From Corynebacterium genitalium ATCC 33030 (GTDB taxonomy: Bacteria > Actinomycetota > Actinomycetes > Mycobacteriales > Mycobacteriaceae): DNA of 64,000 bases. The notes beneath the pieces are model-generated. The model was not told where the DNA came from and made no database searches. It saw only the letters and a program-made list of their open reading frames with translations. Both the position numbers and the translations under genes were made by a program. The stretch is from NCBI RefSeq assembly GCF_000143825.1, contig NZ_CM000961.1, forward strand, positions 1,135,348 through 1,199,347. Direction: 5' to 3'. Of this stretch, positions 17,645-25,163 are shown piece by piece; position 1 is the first letter of the stretch, and every line of letters starts with the position of its first letter.

Positions 17645-18868
17645 TTAGGCCATGTCGGTCGGTGCGTCGAAGTCGATGCCCTCGGAGTCCGGGAACTCCG
17701 GTGCTTCGTTGTAGGTGTCGATGGCTTCCTCGGTGTCGTAGTAGCCGTCGCCGGTGGTGTCGGTCAGCAGGGAGTCGCCGTAGCCGTCGCCGTCGACATC
17801 GATGATGGCCTCGTCGGTGATGCCGTCGCCGTCGGTGTCGGAGTGCTGCTCGTCGACCTTGCCGTCGAAGTCGGAGTCGACGAACAGGGTGTCGGTGATG
17901 CCGTCGCCGTCGGAGTCAACCTCCATGGCGTCGATCTCGCCATCGTTGTTGGTGTCGTAGACGATAGCGTCTGCGTAGCCGTCGCCGTCCAGGTCGACGA
18001 CCACGCCGCCCTCCGGGTGAGCCTCGCTGGACATTGCCGGGTCGGTTTCGGTGGCGCGCTCCGGAGCAGCCTCCTCGTCCTCGAGGTCGTCGAGAGCGAT
18101 GTCGTCGGAGTCAGACGGTGCCGGTGCCGGTGCTGGTGCGGCAGCGCCAGGTGCCTCCTCAGCTGGTGCTTCCTCAGCCGGAGCTTCCGGAGCCGGAGCC
18201 GGTGCGCCCTGCTCAGCCGGTGCGCCCTCCGCCATGTTCTCGAAGAACTCGCGCTGCTCCTGGTTCGGGCCGGACGGGGTGCCGTCAGTGGAGTCGATCT
18301 GGCCGTCACCGTCGAAGTCGTACTCGCGGTAGTCCATCTGGCCGTCGCCGTCGGTGTCGAAGGCGAAGGAGTCGAGCTTGCCGTCCTTGTCGGTGTCGGA
18401 GAAGCGGGTGTCCATCTCGCCGTCGCCGTCGGTGTCGAACTCGACGCTGTCAGCCTGGTGGTCGTAGTTCACGTCGCGGACGGTGGTGTCCATGATGCCG
18501 TCGCCGTCGGTGTCGAAGTGCTCGACGTCGGTCTGGCCGTCTCGGTTGGTGTCCTGCGCGGCGTAGTCCGGAGCGCCGTCGCCGTCGAAGTCAACCTCGA
18601 CGCGCTCGACGTTGCCGTCACCGTCGCGGTCGAAGATGCGGGTCTCTGCGACGCCGTCGCCGTCCATGTCGGCGTGGAAGGTGTCCAGGTTGCCGTCGCC
18701 GGTGGTGTCCTGGCCGCCCTGGATGTCACCGGTGTGGACGTTGCCCTCGGCGTCGGTGTACTCGAACTGGGTGGGGACACCGGTCTGCTCTTCAGCGCCA
18801 GCGTTCTGGGGTGCGTTCTGGTTCTGGGTGTTCGGGGTGTTGTTCTGAGCGTTTCCCTGGTCGGACAT
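17645..18868 (-). CDS. Acidic protein with 18 calcium-loop-like 13-residue repeats
   Basis: A 407-residue, very acidic protein built of D-x-D-G-D-G-x-x-D loops repeated at exactly 13 residues. Block 1 has 11 units starting at residues 54, 67, 80, 93, 106, 119, 132, 145, 158, 171 and 184; block 2 has 7 units at 292, 305, 318, 331, 344, 357 and 370. A Pro/Ala/Glu-rich linker (about 212-275) separates them. The loops resemble thrombospondin type 3 and dockerin/EF-hand calcium loops. The Gln/Asn-rich N-terminus has no signal peptide, and there is no membrane span or anchor. GAGAGGA precedes the ATG. The gene is divergent from the dynamin genes with facing promoters; function unknown, possibly a partner or counterpart of mycobacterial IniB by position only. 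Confidence 0.85.
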   Translation of the reverse strand: MSDQGNAQNNTPNTQNQNAPQNAGAEEQTGVPTQFEYTDAEGNVHTGDIQGGQDTTGDGNLDTFHADMDGDGVAETRIFDRDGDGNVERVEVDFDGDGAPDYAAQDTNRDGQTDVEHFDTDGDGIMDTTVRDVNYDHQADSVEFDTDGDGEMDTRFSDTDKDGKLDSFAFDTDGDGQMDYREYDFDGDGQIDSTDGTPSGPNQEQREFFENMAEGAPAEQGAPAPAPEAPAEEAPAEEAPGAAAPAPAPAPSDSDDIALDDLEDEEAAPERATETDPAMSSEAHPEGGVVVDLDGDGYADAIVYDTNNDGEIDAMEVDSDGDGITDTLFVDSDFDGKVDEQHSDTDGDGITDEAIIDVDGDGYGDSLLTDTTGDGYYDTEEAIDTYNEAPEFPDSEGIDFDAPTDMA

Positions 18869-19122
18869 TGTTCGTTCCTCTCGTGTGTTGTGTGTAGTTT
18901 CGGTGGTCTTGCGGTCCGGGCTTCCCGGGCTGTTGTGACCTGACGTTCTGTCCAGTCACCTGTGTAATGCGCAGCCTATGCCCAAGGTTCCCGGAAGGTT
19001 TGAAGTTTTTCTCAAACTTTCAACCAAAAATGTCAAAACACCAGGTTAAGAACTGCTTATACCTGAGAAGGTACTTCTTCTCTGCGCTGAAGAATGCGCA
19101 GCAAGAGATAATTTGGGCTTAA
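18869..19122. promoter_or_regulatory. Divergent promoter region of the dynamin/repeat-protein cluster
   Basis: This 254-nt AT-richer gap controls both directions. For the GTPase gene, TAATTT (19109-19114) is 8 nt before the ATG, giving a leaderless-type start. For the minus gene, TAGGCT (18978-18973) is a candidate -10. The 10-mer AATGCGCAGC occurs twice, at 18966-18975 overlapping the minus -10 and at 19093-19102 between the plus -35 and -10 positions; the second copy also forms CTGCGC (19082-19087) / GCGCAG (19096-19101). An inverted repeat GAAGGTTTGA (18994-19003) / TCAAACTTTC (19012-19021) lies between them. Confidence 0.55.
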
Positions 19123-20967
19123 ATGGCCGTCATGGAACCGACCACTTCTCAGCCTGCTCAGCACACTGCTCAGCAGGCATCGCCGCAGCGACGAAGTCCG
19201 CGGGAATCACTCGACCGAGCGATGGACATTGCACGTCGCTACGGCCAGAATTCTGCCGTCGATGTGGCTGAGAACCTCTTGGACGCACCTTTCCGCACGG
19301 GCACAGTCGTTGTCGTCGGCGAGATCAAGCGAGGCAAGTCCTCCCTTGTCAACGCGCTTGTGGGGCAGCGGGAGCTGTTGCCGGTGGACGTGTTGACGTC
19401 GACAAGCGCCCCGATCCGCGTCAGTGTCGCCCCGGCAGGGGAGGGGCCGATCTCCCCGCGCGTCGAACTCAACCGCGGCGACGGGCGCCAGCCCATTGAC
19501 ATCGCCGATTTGCCGCGCTACGTCACCATCGACGGCATGGAGGGCTCACGTAGCGGCAGCGACGACGATGAGCTGGCTACGGCAGCGTCGATCGAGTTGG
19601 AATGGCCCGCACTTGCAGGCACGACCATCGTCGATACGCCTGGCGTGGGTGGTCTTGACGAGCACGCGGTGAAGGCGTCCTTCAGCGAAGCTCACCGTGC
19701 GGGCGTGTTGCTCATGGTGTGCGATGCGTCGACGCCGATCACGAAGCCGGAGATGGACATTCTCGCCGAAGCGCGCCAGGAGGTCGGCGCCGTGATCGTC
19801 GCTGTGACCAAGACGGATAAGAACATCCGCAGGTGGCGGGCGATTGTGGAGGACAACCGCAGGCTCATCCGCGAGCACCTCGGTGCCGATGTCCCGGTGA
19901 TCGGGGTTTCTAGCCTGCGCGCTATGGATTCGGTGGATATGACAGCCACGGACCCGGAGCGTGCGGAGGCGATTGCCCAGCGTAGCGGCATCGTGGACCT
20001 CCGCAACGAGATCCACCGCATGTTGAAAGACCCGAAGGCGCTGGGTCTGCGCAGCTCCATCGAATCCATCATGACCACGCTGAACGGTATTCAGAAGCAG
20101 ATCGCCCGTGAGATCGAACTGAACGCGAAGCCCACGCAGGGAGTGGCCAAGCTGGAGGAGGAGCAAAAAGAGCTTGAGGAGCTCAAAGAGCACGCCTCCG
20201 AGTGGGAGCAGTTGCTCGCCCGCGATATCCAGCTCATGCGTAACCGCATCACCGACGAGCTGGACCAAGACATCGAAGCGCTGCGCAACGGATGGACGCA
20301 GCGCATCAACAAAGAGGGCATGCGCGTCCTGCGCTCGAAGCCGCAGGTGTTCACCAGCCAGATTGAGGCGGAGCTGACGGAACTGATCAGCAGCACCCTG
20401 GACAAGCAGCTCGACGGCATCAAGGAACGGGCAGAGCAGTTGTTTCCGGACCGGCCGGAAATTGTCCACTCGGTGCTCAGCGCTGCGGTCAGCTCTATTG
20501 CCCCGGAGGCCGTGAAGGGCCGTCAGGTGGACAAGAAGACGAAGGACCTGATGGATCCCTCGATGCTCACCATGGGTGCGATCGGTGCCGGCGCGTTGTC
20601 GTTCATCATTCCGTTCGCGCCGCTGGCAGGTGTGGTCTGGGTCGGTGTGAACATGAGCTTCCGTGCTCTGCGCAACGGCAAGACCCACTTGATCCAGTGG
20701 TTGCGCGAGATCACGCAGACGACGCGCATGTCCATTACCCGCCTGTTGGACACGATGATCGCCTCCGCCCGCACCGAAATGGTTCTGCGCTACCGCTCGC
20801 ACTTGCGCCACCGGCAAAAAGAGGTGCAAGAGCACATTACGCAAGCCCGTAACGCCGCCCGCGAGACGGAGACGGAGCGCAAAGAGAAGATCACGCGCCT
20901 GTCCAAGAACCAGAAGATCATTGCGGGCACGATCAACGAGCTGAAGACCCACCTCCAGACTCTCTAA
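19123..20967 (+). CDS. Dynamin-like GTPase, IniA-like
   Basis: A 614-residue large GTPase of the bacterial dynamin family. G1 is GEIKRGKSS (66-74), G2 a Thr in the VDVLTSTSAP segment (88-97), G3 DTPG (171-174), G4 TKTD (229-232). A helical stalk with coiled-coil character (about 340-445) is followed by a hydrophobic paddle at about 481-515 (MGAIGAGALSFIIPFAPLAG) that would insert in or touch membrane, then a basic C-terminal helical region. Size and layout match mycobacterial IniA, a membrane-fission dynamin of the isoniazid-induced iniBAC operon. The second gene follows after 10 nt. The start at 19123 is leaderless by the TAATTT box; a second Met lies 3 codons on. Confidence 0.85.
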   Translation: MAVMEPTTSQPAQHTAQQASPQRRSPRESLDRAMDIARRYGQNSAVDVAENLLDAPFRTGTVVVVGEIKRGKSSLVNALVGQRELLPVDVLTSTSAPIRVSVAPAGEGPISPRVELNRGDGRQPIDIADLPRYVTIDGMEGSRSGSDDDELATAASIELEWPALAGTTIVDTPGVGGLDEHAVKASFSEAHRAGVLLMVCDASTPITKPEMDILAEARQEVGAVIVAVTKTDKNIRRWRAIVEDNRRLIREHLGADVPVIGVSSLRAMDSVDMTATDPERAEAIAQRSGIVDLRNEIHRMLKDPKALGLRSSIESIMTTLNGIQKQIAREIELNAKPTQGVAKLEEEQKELEELKEHASEWEQLLARDIQLMRNRITDELDQDIEALRNGWTQRINKEGMRVLRSKPQVFTSQIEAELTELISSTLDKQLDGIKERAEQLFPDRPEIVHSVLSAAVSSIAPEAVKGRQVDKKTKDLMDPSMLTMGAIGAGALSFIIPFAPLAGVVWVGVNMSFRALRNGKTHLIQWLREITQTTRMSITRLLDTMIASARTEMVLRYRSHLRHRQKEVQEHITQARNAARETETERKEKITRLSKNQKIIAGTINELKTHLQTL

Positions 20968-20977
20968 GGAGACCACT

Positions 20978-22426
20978 ATGAGCCAGCCCCACCAGAACGG
21001 CGCTGAGGCGCTCAACGTTCTTCTCCGCCAGAGCATCGACGCCCTCGGTCAGGGAGGACCGCACCTCGAGCGGCCTGCAGCCGAGCTGCGCGAGTTGGTC
21101 TCGCGTCCGCCACGAGTCGCGGTCATCGGACGCTTGAAGTCGGGCAAGTCCACACTGGTCAACGCGTTGACGGAGAGCCGCATCGCGGCGACCGGGTCGT
21201 TGGAGTGCACGATGGCAGTCAGCGTCTACGACGAAGGCGCGCCGGCCCGCGCGGAGATCATCGGTCTCGATGGCAAGGTGCAGAGCGTTCCGCTCGCCGG
21301 GGAGCCGTTGGCGGATCTGGGCCGCCCGCTCGACGAAATTGATTTCGTCCGCCAGTTCATCCCGATTGCGCGTTTGGCCACGCTCGGCATCATCGACACC
21401 CCGGGTACAGCGACGCTCACCGTCGAAAACGAGGCGCGCACGCGGCGCATGCTTATCGACGGCTCCCAGGACACCAAACGAGCCTCCTCCTGGGCCGACT
21501 GCGTGGTCTTCTTGTCTGACTCCGCCCCCCGCGACGACGAACGCGCGTTCGTGGCTGATCTGGGAATGACCCCGTTGACGGTGGTGGGTGTGGTCTCCAG
21601 GGCCGACTCATTCGGCGCGGGCGCATTCGGTCAGAAGGACCCGCTGGAAGTCGCGCAGGCGTACGCGGGACGTATCGCAGAGCAAATGGGCGGCACGGTC
21701 GGCGCGATGGTCCCGTTGTCGGGTTTGCTGGCTGAATCTGCCTTGACGGGTCGGGTCACTGGTGCGGTGGTCCGCGATGTCGCAGCGCTGGCCGGCCTGG
21801 ACCGCGATGCGATGCTGGAGTTTGTTGAGGCGGAGGATCCGTCGACAAGCGTGGAAGGCTTCACCGCGGACGAGCGCGACCATCTCTTGGACGTCATGGG
21901 CGAGTACGGGCTCATGTATGGCCGCACGGTGGCTGCAGAGCAGGGGCCGGCAGGGCTGCTGGAGTGGATGAAGCGAACATCGGGAATTGAGCGCTTGACC
22001 ACGATCATCACCGAAGAAATGCCATATTTTGCCACTCTGCAGCGCGCAGTACGCGTTGTCGATGCCCTGGACACGCTGTCCAATGCGCCGGAGTCGCGCG
22101 ACCATGCGCTGTGGGTGCAGTCCGTGCTGGAATCGCAGCCGGCGATGAAGGATGTCATGCTCTACCGCAGTTTCAAGAACACGGCGGCGGATTCGCCGAA
22201 CTCAACGCTCATCCCGCGGCTGCGGGCAGCAATCCAAGGTTCCACCCCGGCACAGAAAGTCGGCTTGCGTGCCGACGCCCCACCTGAGCGCGTCATTGAC
22301 GTCCTCCGCAGCGAACTCGGCGAGCTACGTGAGCTTGCTATGACCCCGCTGTCCGCCGCGGAAGATGACGCGCGCGAACGCCTGATTGTGGCCTACCAAT
22401 CAGCTTGGAAACAGATGACCAGATAG
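20978..22426 (+). CDS. Dynamin-like GTPase, IniC-like partner
   Basis: A 482-residue GTPase with G1 GRLKSGKST (51-59), a Thr in SLECTMAVSV as the likely G2, G3 DTPG (140-143), and a G4 that reads SRAD (207-210) in place of the usual T/NKxD. It has no obvious hydrophobic paddle, unlike the larger neighbour. This large/small pairing parallels IniA-IniC of mycobacteria and other two-gene bacterial dynamins that form mixed assemblies. GGAGA just upstream of the ATG and a 10-nt gap show tight co-translation with the first GTPase. The substitution at G4 may change nucleotide affinity or specificity. Confidence 0.83.
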   Translation: MSQPHQNGAEALNVLLRQSIDALGQGGPHLERPAAELRELVSRPPRVAVIGRLKSGKSTLVNALTESRIAATGSLECTMAVSVYDEGAPARAEIIGLDGKVQSVPLAGEPLADLGRPLDEIDFVRQFIPIARLATLGIIDTPGTATLTVENEARTRRMLIDGSQDTKRASSWADCVVFLSDSAPRDDERAFVADLGMTPLTVVGVVSRADSFGAGAFGQKDPLEVAQAYAGRIAEQMGGTVGAMVPLSGLLAESALTGRVTGAVVRDVAALAGLDRDAMLEFVEAEDPSTSVEGFTADERDHLLDVMGEYGLMYGRTVAAEQGPAGLLEWMKRTSGIERLTTIITEEMPYFATLQRAVRVVDALDTLSNAPESRDHALWVQSVLESQPAMKDVMLYRSFKNTAADSPNSTLIPRLRAAIQGSTPAQKVGLRADAPPERVIDVLRSELGELRELAMTPLSAAEDDARERLIVAYQSAWKQMTR

Positions 22427-22431
22427 CCAGC

Positions 22432-22452
22432 ACGGGTTAGACTAATGCCCGT
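22432..22452 (+). promoter_or_regulatory. Small hairpin / possible internal promoter before the Hsp70-type gene
   Basis: ACGGG (22432-22436) pairs with CCCGT (22448-22452); the loop contains TAGACT (22438-22443), a -10-like box. Either a weak attenuator or an internal promoter; GGAGG before the ATG is a strong ribosome site. Confidence 0.35.
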
Positions 22453-22476
22453 CTTTGTGTTTAAGGAGGAAACGGC

Positions 22477-24564
22477 ATGGCCGGTTCGTGGAATTTAGCA
22501 ATTGACTTCGGTACTTCTAACTCGGCGGCCGCCCACACGAGTCCGGCGGGCGGGGCGATCGAAGCTGTGGCGTTGAGCCACCGCTCCAACCTGATGCCAT
22601 CGGCCATCTATGTCGATTCTGACAGTAAAAACGTGGTCAGCGGCGACTCGGCGCTGCTCGCCGGGCGGCGCGACCCTTCGCGCCTGGTGCTGTCCCCGAA
22701 GCGGTTTATTGATCACGAGACGATTGAATTGGAGGGTGATGATGTCCAGGCGCAGTTGGTTTTTGCTGCGCTGATCGGCGACATTGTGGACCGCGCGAAG
22801 TCTCAGCACGCTGGCGTGGATCCGGATACGGTGACGTTGACGCATCCGGAGCGGTGGTCGCACAATGCGGTGGGGAATTTGGTGGATGCGGCAGAGCGCG
22901 CCGGAATTCCGTCATCGAAGCTGCGCATGATCTCCGAGCCCCGCGCCGCAGCCATCCACTATGCCGCTCAGCAGCAAGTCCCCGCAGGCCAGCACGTGGC
23001 TGTGTTCGACTTCGGCGGCGGTACCTTGGACATCGCGGTGCTGCGCGCGGAGCACAACGGCGACTACCGCGTCGTTGCCGCGAAGGGCGACAACAGTCTC
23101 GGCGGCAGGACGATCGACAACCTTGTCTACCGCTGGGTCATTGAGCAGATCGACCACGACGACCCCGACCTGGCCGATTCCTTGCGCACCGCGCCCACGT
23201 CCGTGATGAACGCTCTGCAGGAGAACATCCGCGAAGCGAAGGAGATGCTCTCCGACACCTCGTCTGCAACCGTCACCATTTCTTCGCCGTCGGGGGAGAG
23301 GGATGTGTTGATTACCCGTGATGAGTTCAACCGGGTGATTTCTTCCCCGATTGGGCGTGCGGCTGAGATGACGCGTGCTGTGTTGGGTGAGGCTGGGGTG
23401 ACGTCTGCGGATACGCCGATTTATTTGACGGGTGGGTCGTCGCGGATTCCGTTTGTACAGGATGAGTTGGGTCGTGTTGGGCGTGTGATGCGTCTTGATG
23501 ATCCGAAGACGGTTGTGTGTCGTGGTGCGTTGGTGGCGACGTTGCGTGGGTTTACGCAGTCGGCTCGGGGTGGGGGTCAGCGTTCTGTTGCTCCGGGTGC
23601 GAATCCGTTTGGCGGCCCAGCCCAACCCCCGCAAGCGGCGCAAAGCCCGCAGCGTCCCCAAGGCCAGCCTGCCCCGGGCGGTGTGAGCCGGCCGATTGGA
23701 CAAAGTGAGACGGCGCAACTTCCGCAGTCGCCACGGCCGGGCCAGCGAGACCAGGCTGGCATGCCTGGTCAGCCGGGCCAGTTCGCTGGGGCCGGTGCCG
23801 CCGGTGGCGGTGGCCCGTACGGTCAGGGTCCGAGTCAGGCGTCTGGGTTTGCGTCGGTGCCGTCAAGTGGTGCGCAGCAGAACAAGGGCGGTAAGGGTCC
23901 GTTGATTGCCGCTGGTGCGTTGGGTGCCGTTGCGCTGTTGGGTATTGGTGGCTGGGCGGTGACTCGTGGTGGGGATGACACTGACGGGTCGACCGAGGCA
24001 TCGTCGACAGCACCTTCTGTCAACGAGTCTGAGACCGCACCCGCAGATAACACAACGTCATCAGCGGCGGCATCTTCGCCAACTAGCTCAACGTCTTCCG
24101 CACCTGATGCTAAGTACATTCCAATGGGTGAGCTCATCGGTGATGATGGCTTCCTCCCTCAGCAATTCAAAGATCTGGTGAAAACGTGCCAAGTGGAGGA
24201 AGATGCAGCTGAGGAGTGGATTCGATGGATTGAAGATACCTCGGTGAAATCGCATTGGTGCAACATTCCACGGGACGGCGATACAGAAAGCATCTCGTAC
24301 GCCACAATTCTCAGGGACGACAACGCCACCGCGGCCATCGACATCATGAAGCGTATGGATGGCAAAGACGACTTCACAGTCGAAGAAGATAAGGGCGGAG
24401 GGCCTGTCGTCTACATGGTCAAACCCGACAAGTACTCGGGTCCTAATGCCATCATTTACTATCCGGATAAGAAGTTCGCTGTGCATCTCTCGAGCAGAGG
24501 CGACGATGATGCGCAGAAGAATGCGTTCATCCAAGACTCACTGAAGGAACTCGGATTCCGCTAA
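22477..24564 (+). CDS. Membrane-spanning Hsp70-family protein
   Basis: A 695-residue protein with an Hsp70/actin-type ATPase domain (about 1-360): phosphate 1 loop IDFGTSNS (9-16), phosphate 2 loop VFDFGGGTLDIA (176-187), adenosine loop LTGGSSRIP (317-325). There is no DnaK substrate-binding domain or lid. A Gly/Pro/Gln-rich linker (about 365-470) leads to one membrane span (about 475-495, LIAAGALGAVALLGIGGWAV), a Ser/Thr-rich stalk (about 505-545) and a C-terminal domain (about 548-695) with Cys571 and Cys595 that would lie outside the membrane. This is a sensor-like layout, not a chaperone. It is third in the dynamin operon. Third-codon usage shifts sharply in blocks, notably at 23281-23609. 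Confidence 0.85.
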   Translation: MAGSWNLAIDFGTSNSAAAHTSPAGGAIEAVALSHRSNLMPSAIYVDSDSKNVVSGDSALLAGRRDPSRLVLSPKRFIDHETIELEGDDVQAQLVFAALIGDIVDRAKSQHAGVDPDTVTLTHPERWSHNAVGNLVDAAERAGIPSSKLRMISEPRAAAIHYAAQQQVPAGQHVAVFDFGGGTLDIAVLRAEHNGDYRVVAAKGDNSLGGRTIDNLVYRWVIEQIDHDDPDLADSLRTAPTSVMNALQENIREAKEMLSDTSSATVTISSPSGERDVLITRDEFNRVISSPIGRAAEMTRAVLGEAGVTSADTPIYLTGGSSRIPFVQDELGRVGRVMRLDDPKTVVCRGALVATLRGFTQSARGGGQRSVAPGANPFGGPAQPPQAAQSPQRPQGQPAPGGVSRPIGQSETAQLPQSPRPGQRDQAGMPGQPGQFAGAGAAGGGGPYGQGPSQASGFASVPSSGAQQNKGGKGPLIAAGALGAVALLGIGGWAVTRGGDDTDGSTEASSTAPSVNESETAPADNTTSSAAASSPTSSTSSAPDAKYIPMGELIGDDGFLPQQFKDLVKTCQVEEDAAEEWIRWIEDTSVKSHWCNIPRDGDTESISYATILRDDNATAAIDIMKRMDGKDDFTVEEDKGGGPVVYMVKPDKYSGPNAIIYYPDKKFAVHLSSRGDDDAQKNAFIQDSLKELGFR

Positions 24565-24571
24565 TGGCCCA

Positions 24572-24589
24572 GCGAGCACATTTGCTCGC
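24572..24589. terminator. Hairpin between convergent Hsp70-type and sigma factor genes
   Basis: GCGAGCA (24572-24578) / TGCTCGC (24583-24589), perfect 7-bp stem with a 4-nt loop, within a 50-nt gap. T-run is lacking on the plus strand. Confidence 0.5.
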
Positions 24590-24614
24590 GGGGGTACCGT
24601 AAATAAGAAACGCC

Positions 24615-25154
24615 CTACGGGCCAGCGCCGCTGGCCACGAGGGCTTCTTTTAGTTTGCCGCGCGCACGGTTAAGGCGGCTTTTCACTGTTGCGACTGGGA
24701 TGCCCTGGTGCGCGGCGATCTCGTCGTACGACAGGCTCGCGTATTCACGCAACACCAAGACTTCCTTGAAGTCCGGGTCCAACGACTCGAGGGCCTCACG
24801 CACCACCATCGTGGTGGTCACGCGCTGCTGGATGGGGGCAGCGCTATCAGCTTCCTCCGCACCGGCCTCATCGTCGGGAAGCTCGCGCTTTTTGCGCATG
24901 ATGTCCAACGCAGCGTTGGACGTGATGCGGTAGAGCCACGTGGAGAACCTCGCCTCCGGTTTGAACCGTTCGATGTTCTTCCACGCGGAAATCATGGCGT
25001 TCTGCATGGCGTCCTCGGCGTCGTGCTGATTGCCCGTCACCGACATCGCCACCGCCCACATGCGTCGGTTCGCGTCGCGGACAAGTTCAGCGAATGCTTT
25101 CTCATCGCCGTTTTGCGCGCGAGCGACCAGCTGCTTTTCTGTGTCCCTATCCAC
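24615..25154 (-). CDS. ECF-type RNA polymerase sigma factor
   Basis: A 179-residue sigma-70 family protein of the extracytoplasmic-function type. Region 2 (about 20-90) shows DAEDAMQNAMISAWKNIERF and FSTWLYRITSNAALDIMRKK; region 4 (about 115-170) shows the YDEIAAHQGIPVATVKSRLNRARGKL helix-turn-helix (key residues at about 141-166). It redirects RNA polymerase to a regulon that cannot be read here. It follows a small Asp-rich protein by 9 nt, not the usual zinc-binding anti-sigma factor, so its control is unclear. It faces the Hsp70-type gene; a link to the dynamin operon is a hypothesis from position. Confidence 0.9.
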   Translation of the reverse strand: MDRDTEKQLVARAQNGDEKAFAELVRDANRRMWAVAMSVTGNQHDAEDAMQNAMISAWKNIERFKPEARFSTWLYRITSNAALDIMRKKRELPDDEAGAEEADSAAPIQQRVTTTMVVREALESLDPDFKEVLVLREYASLSYDEIAAHQGIPVATVKSRLNRARGKLKEALVASGAGP

Positions 25155-25163
25155 GCGCCCTCC

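Noticed and set aside
17680..18740. Short regularly repeated GTCGCCGTC-like sequence, at first sight CRISPR-like
   Set aside because: The period is 39 bp, that is 13 codons, and in frame throughout with a protein repeat. There are no unique spacers.
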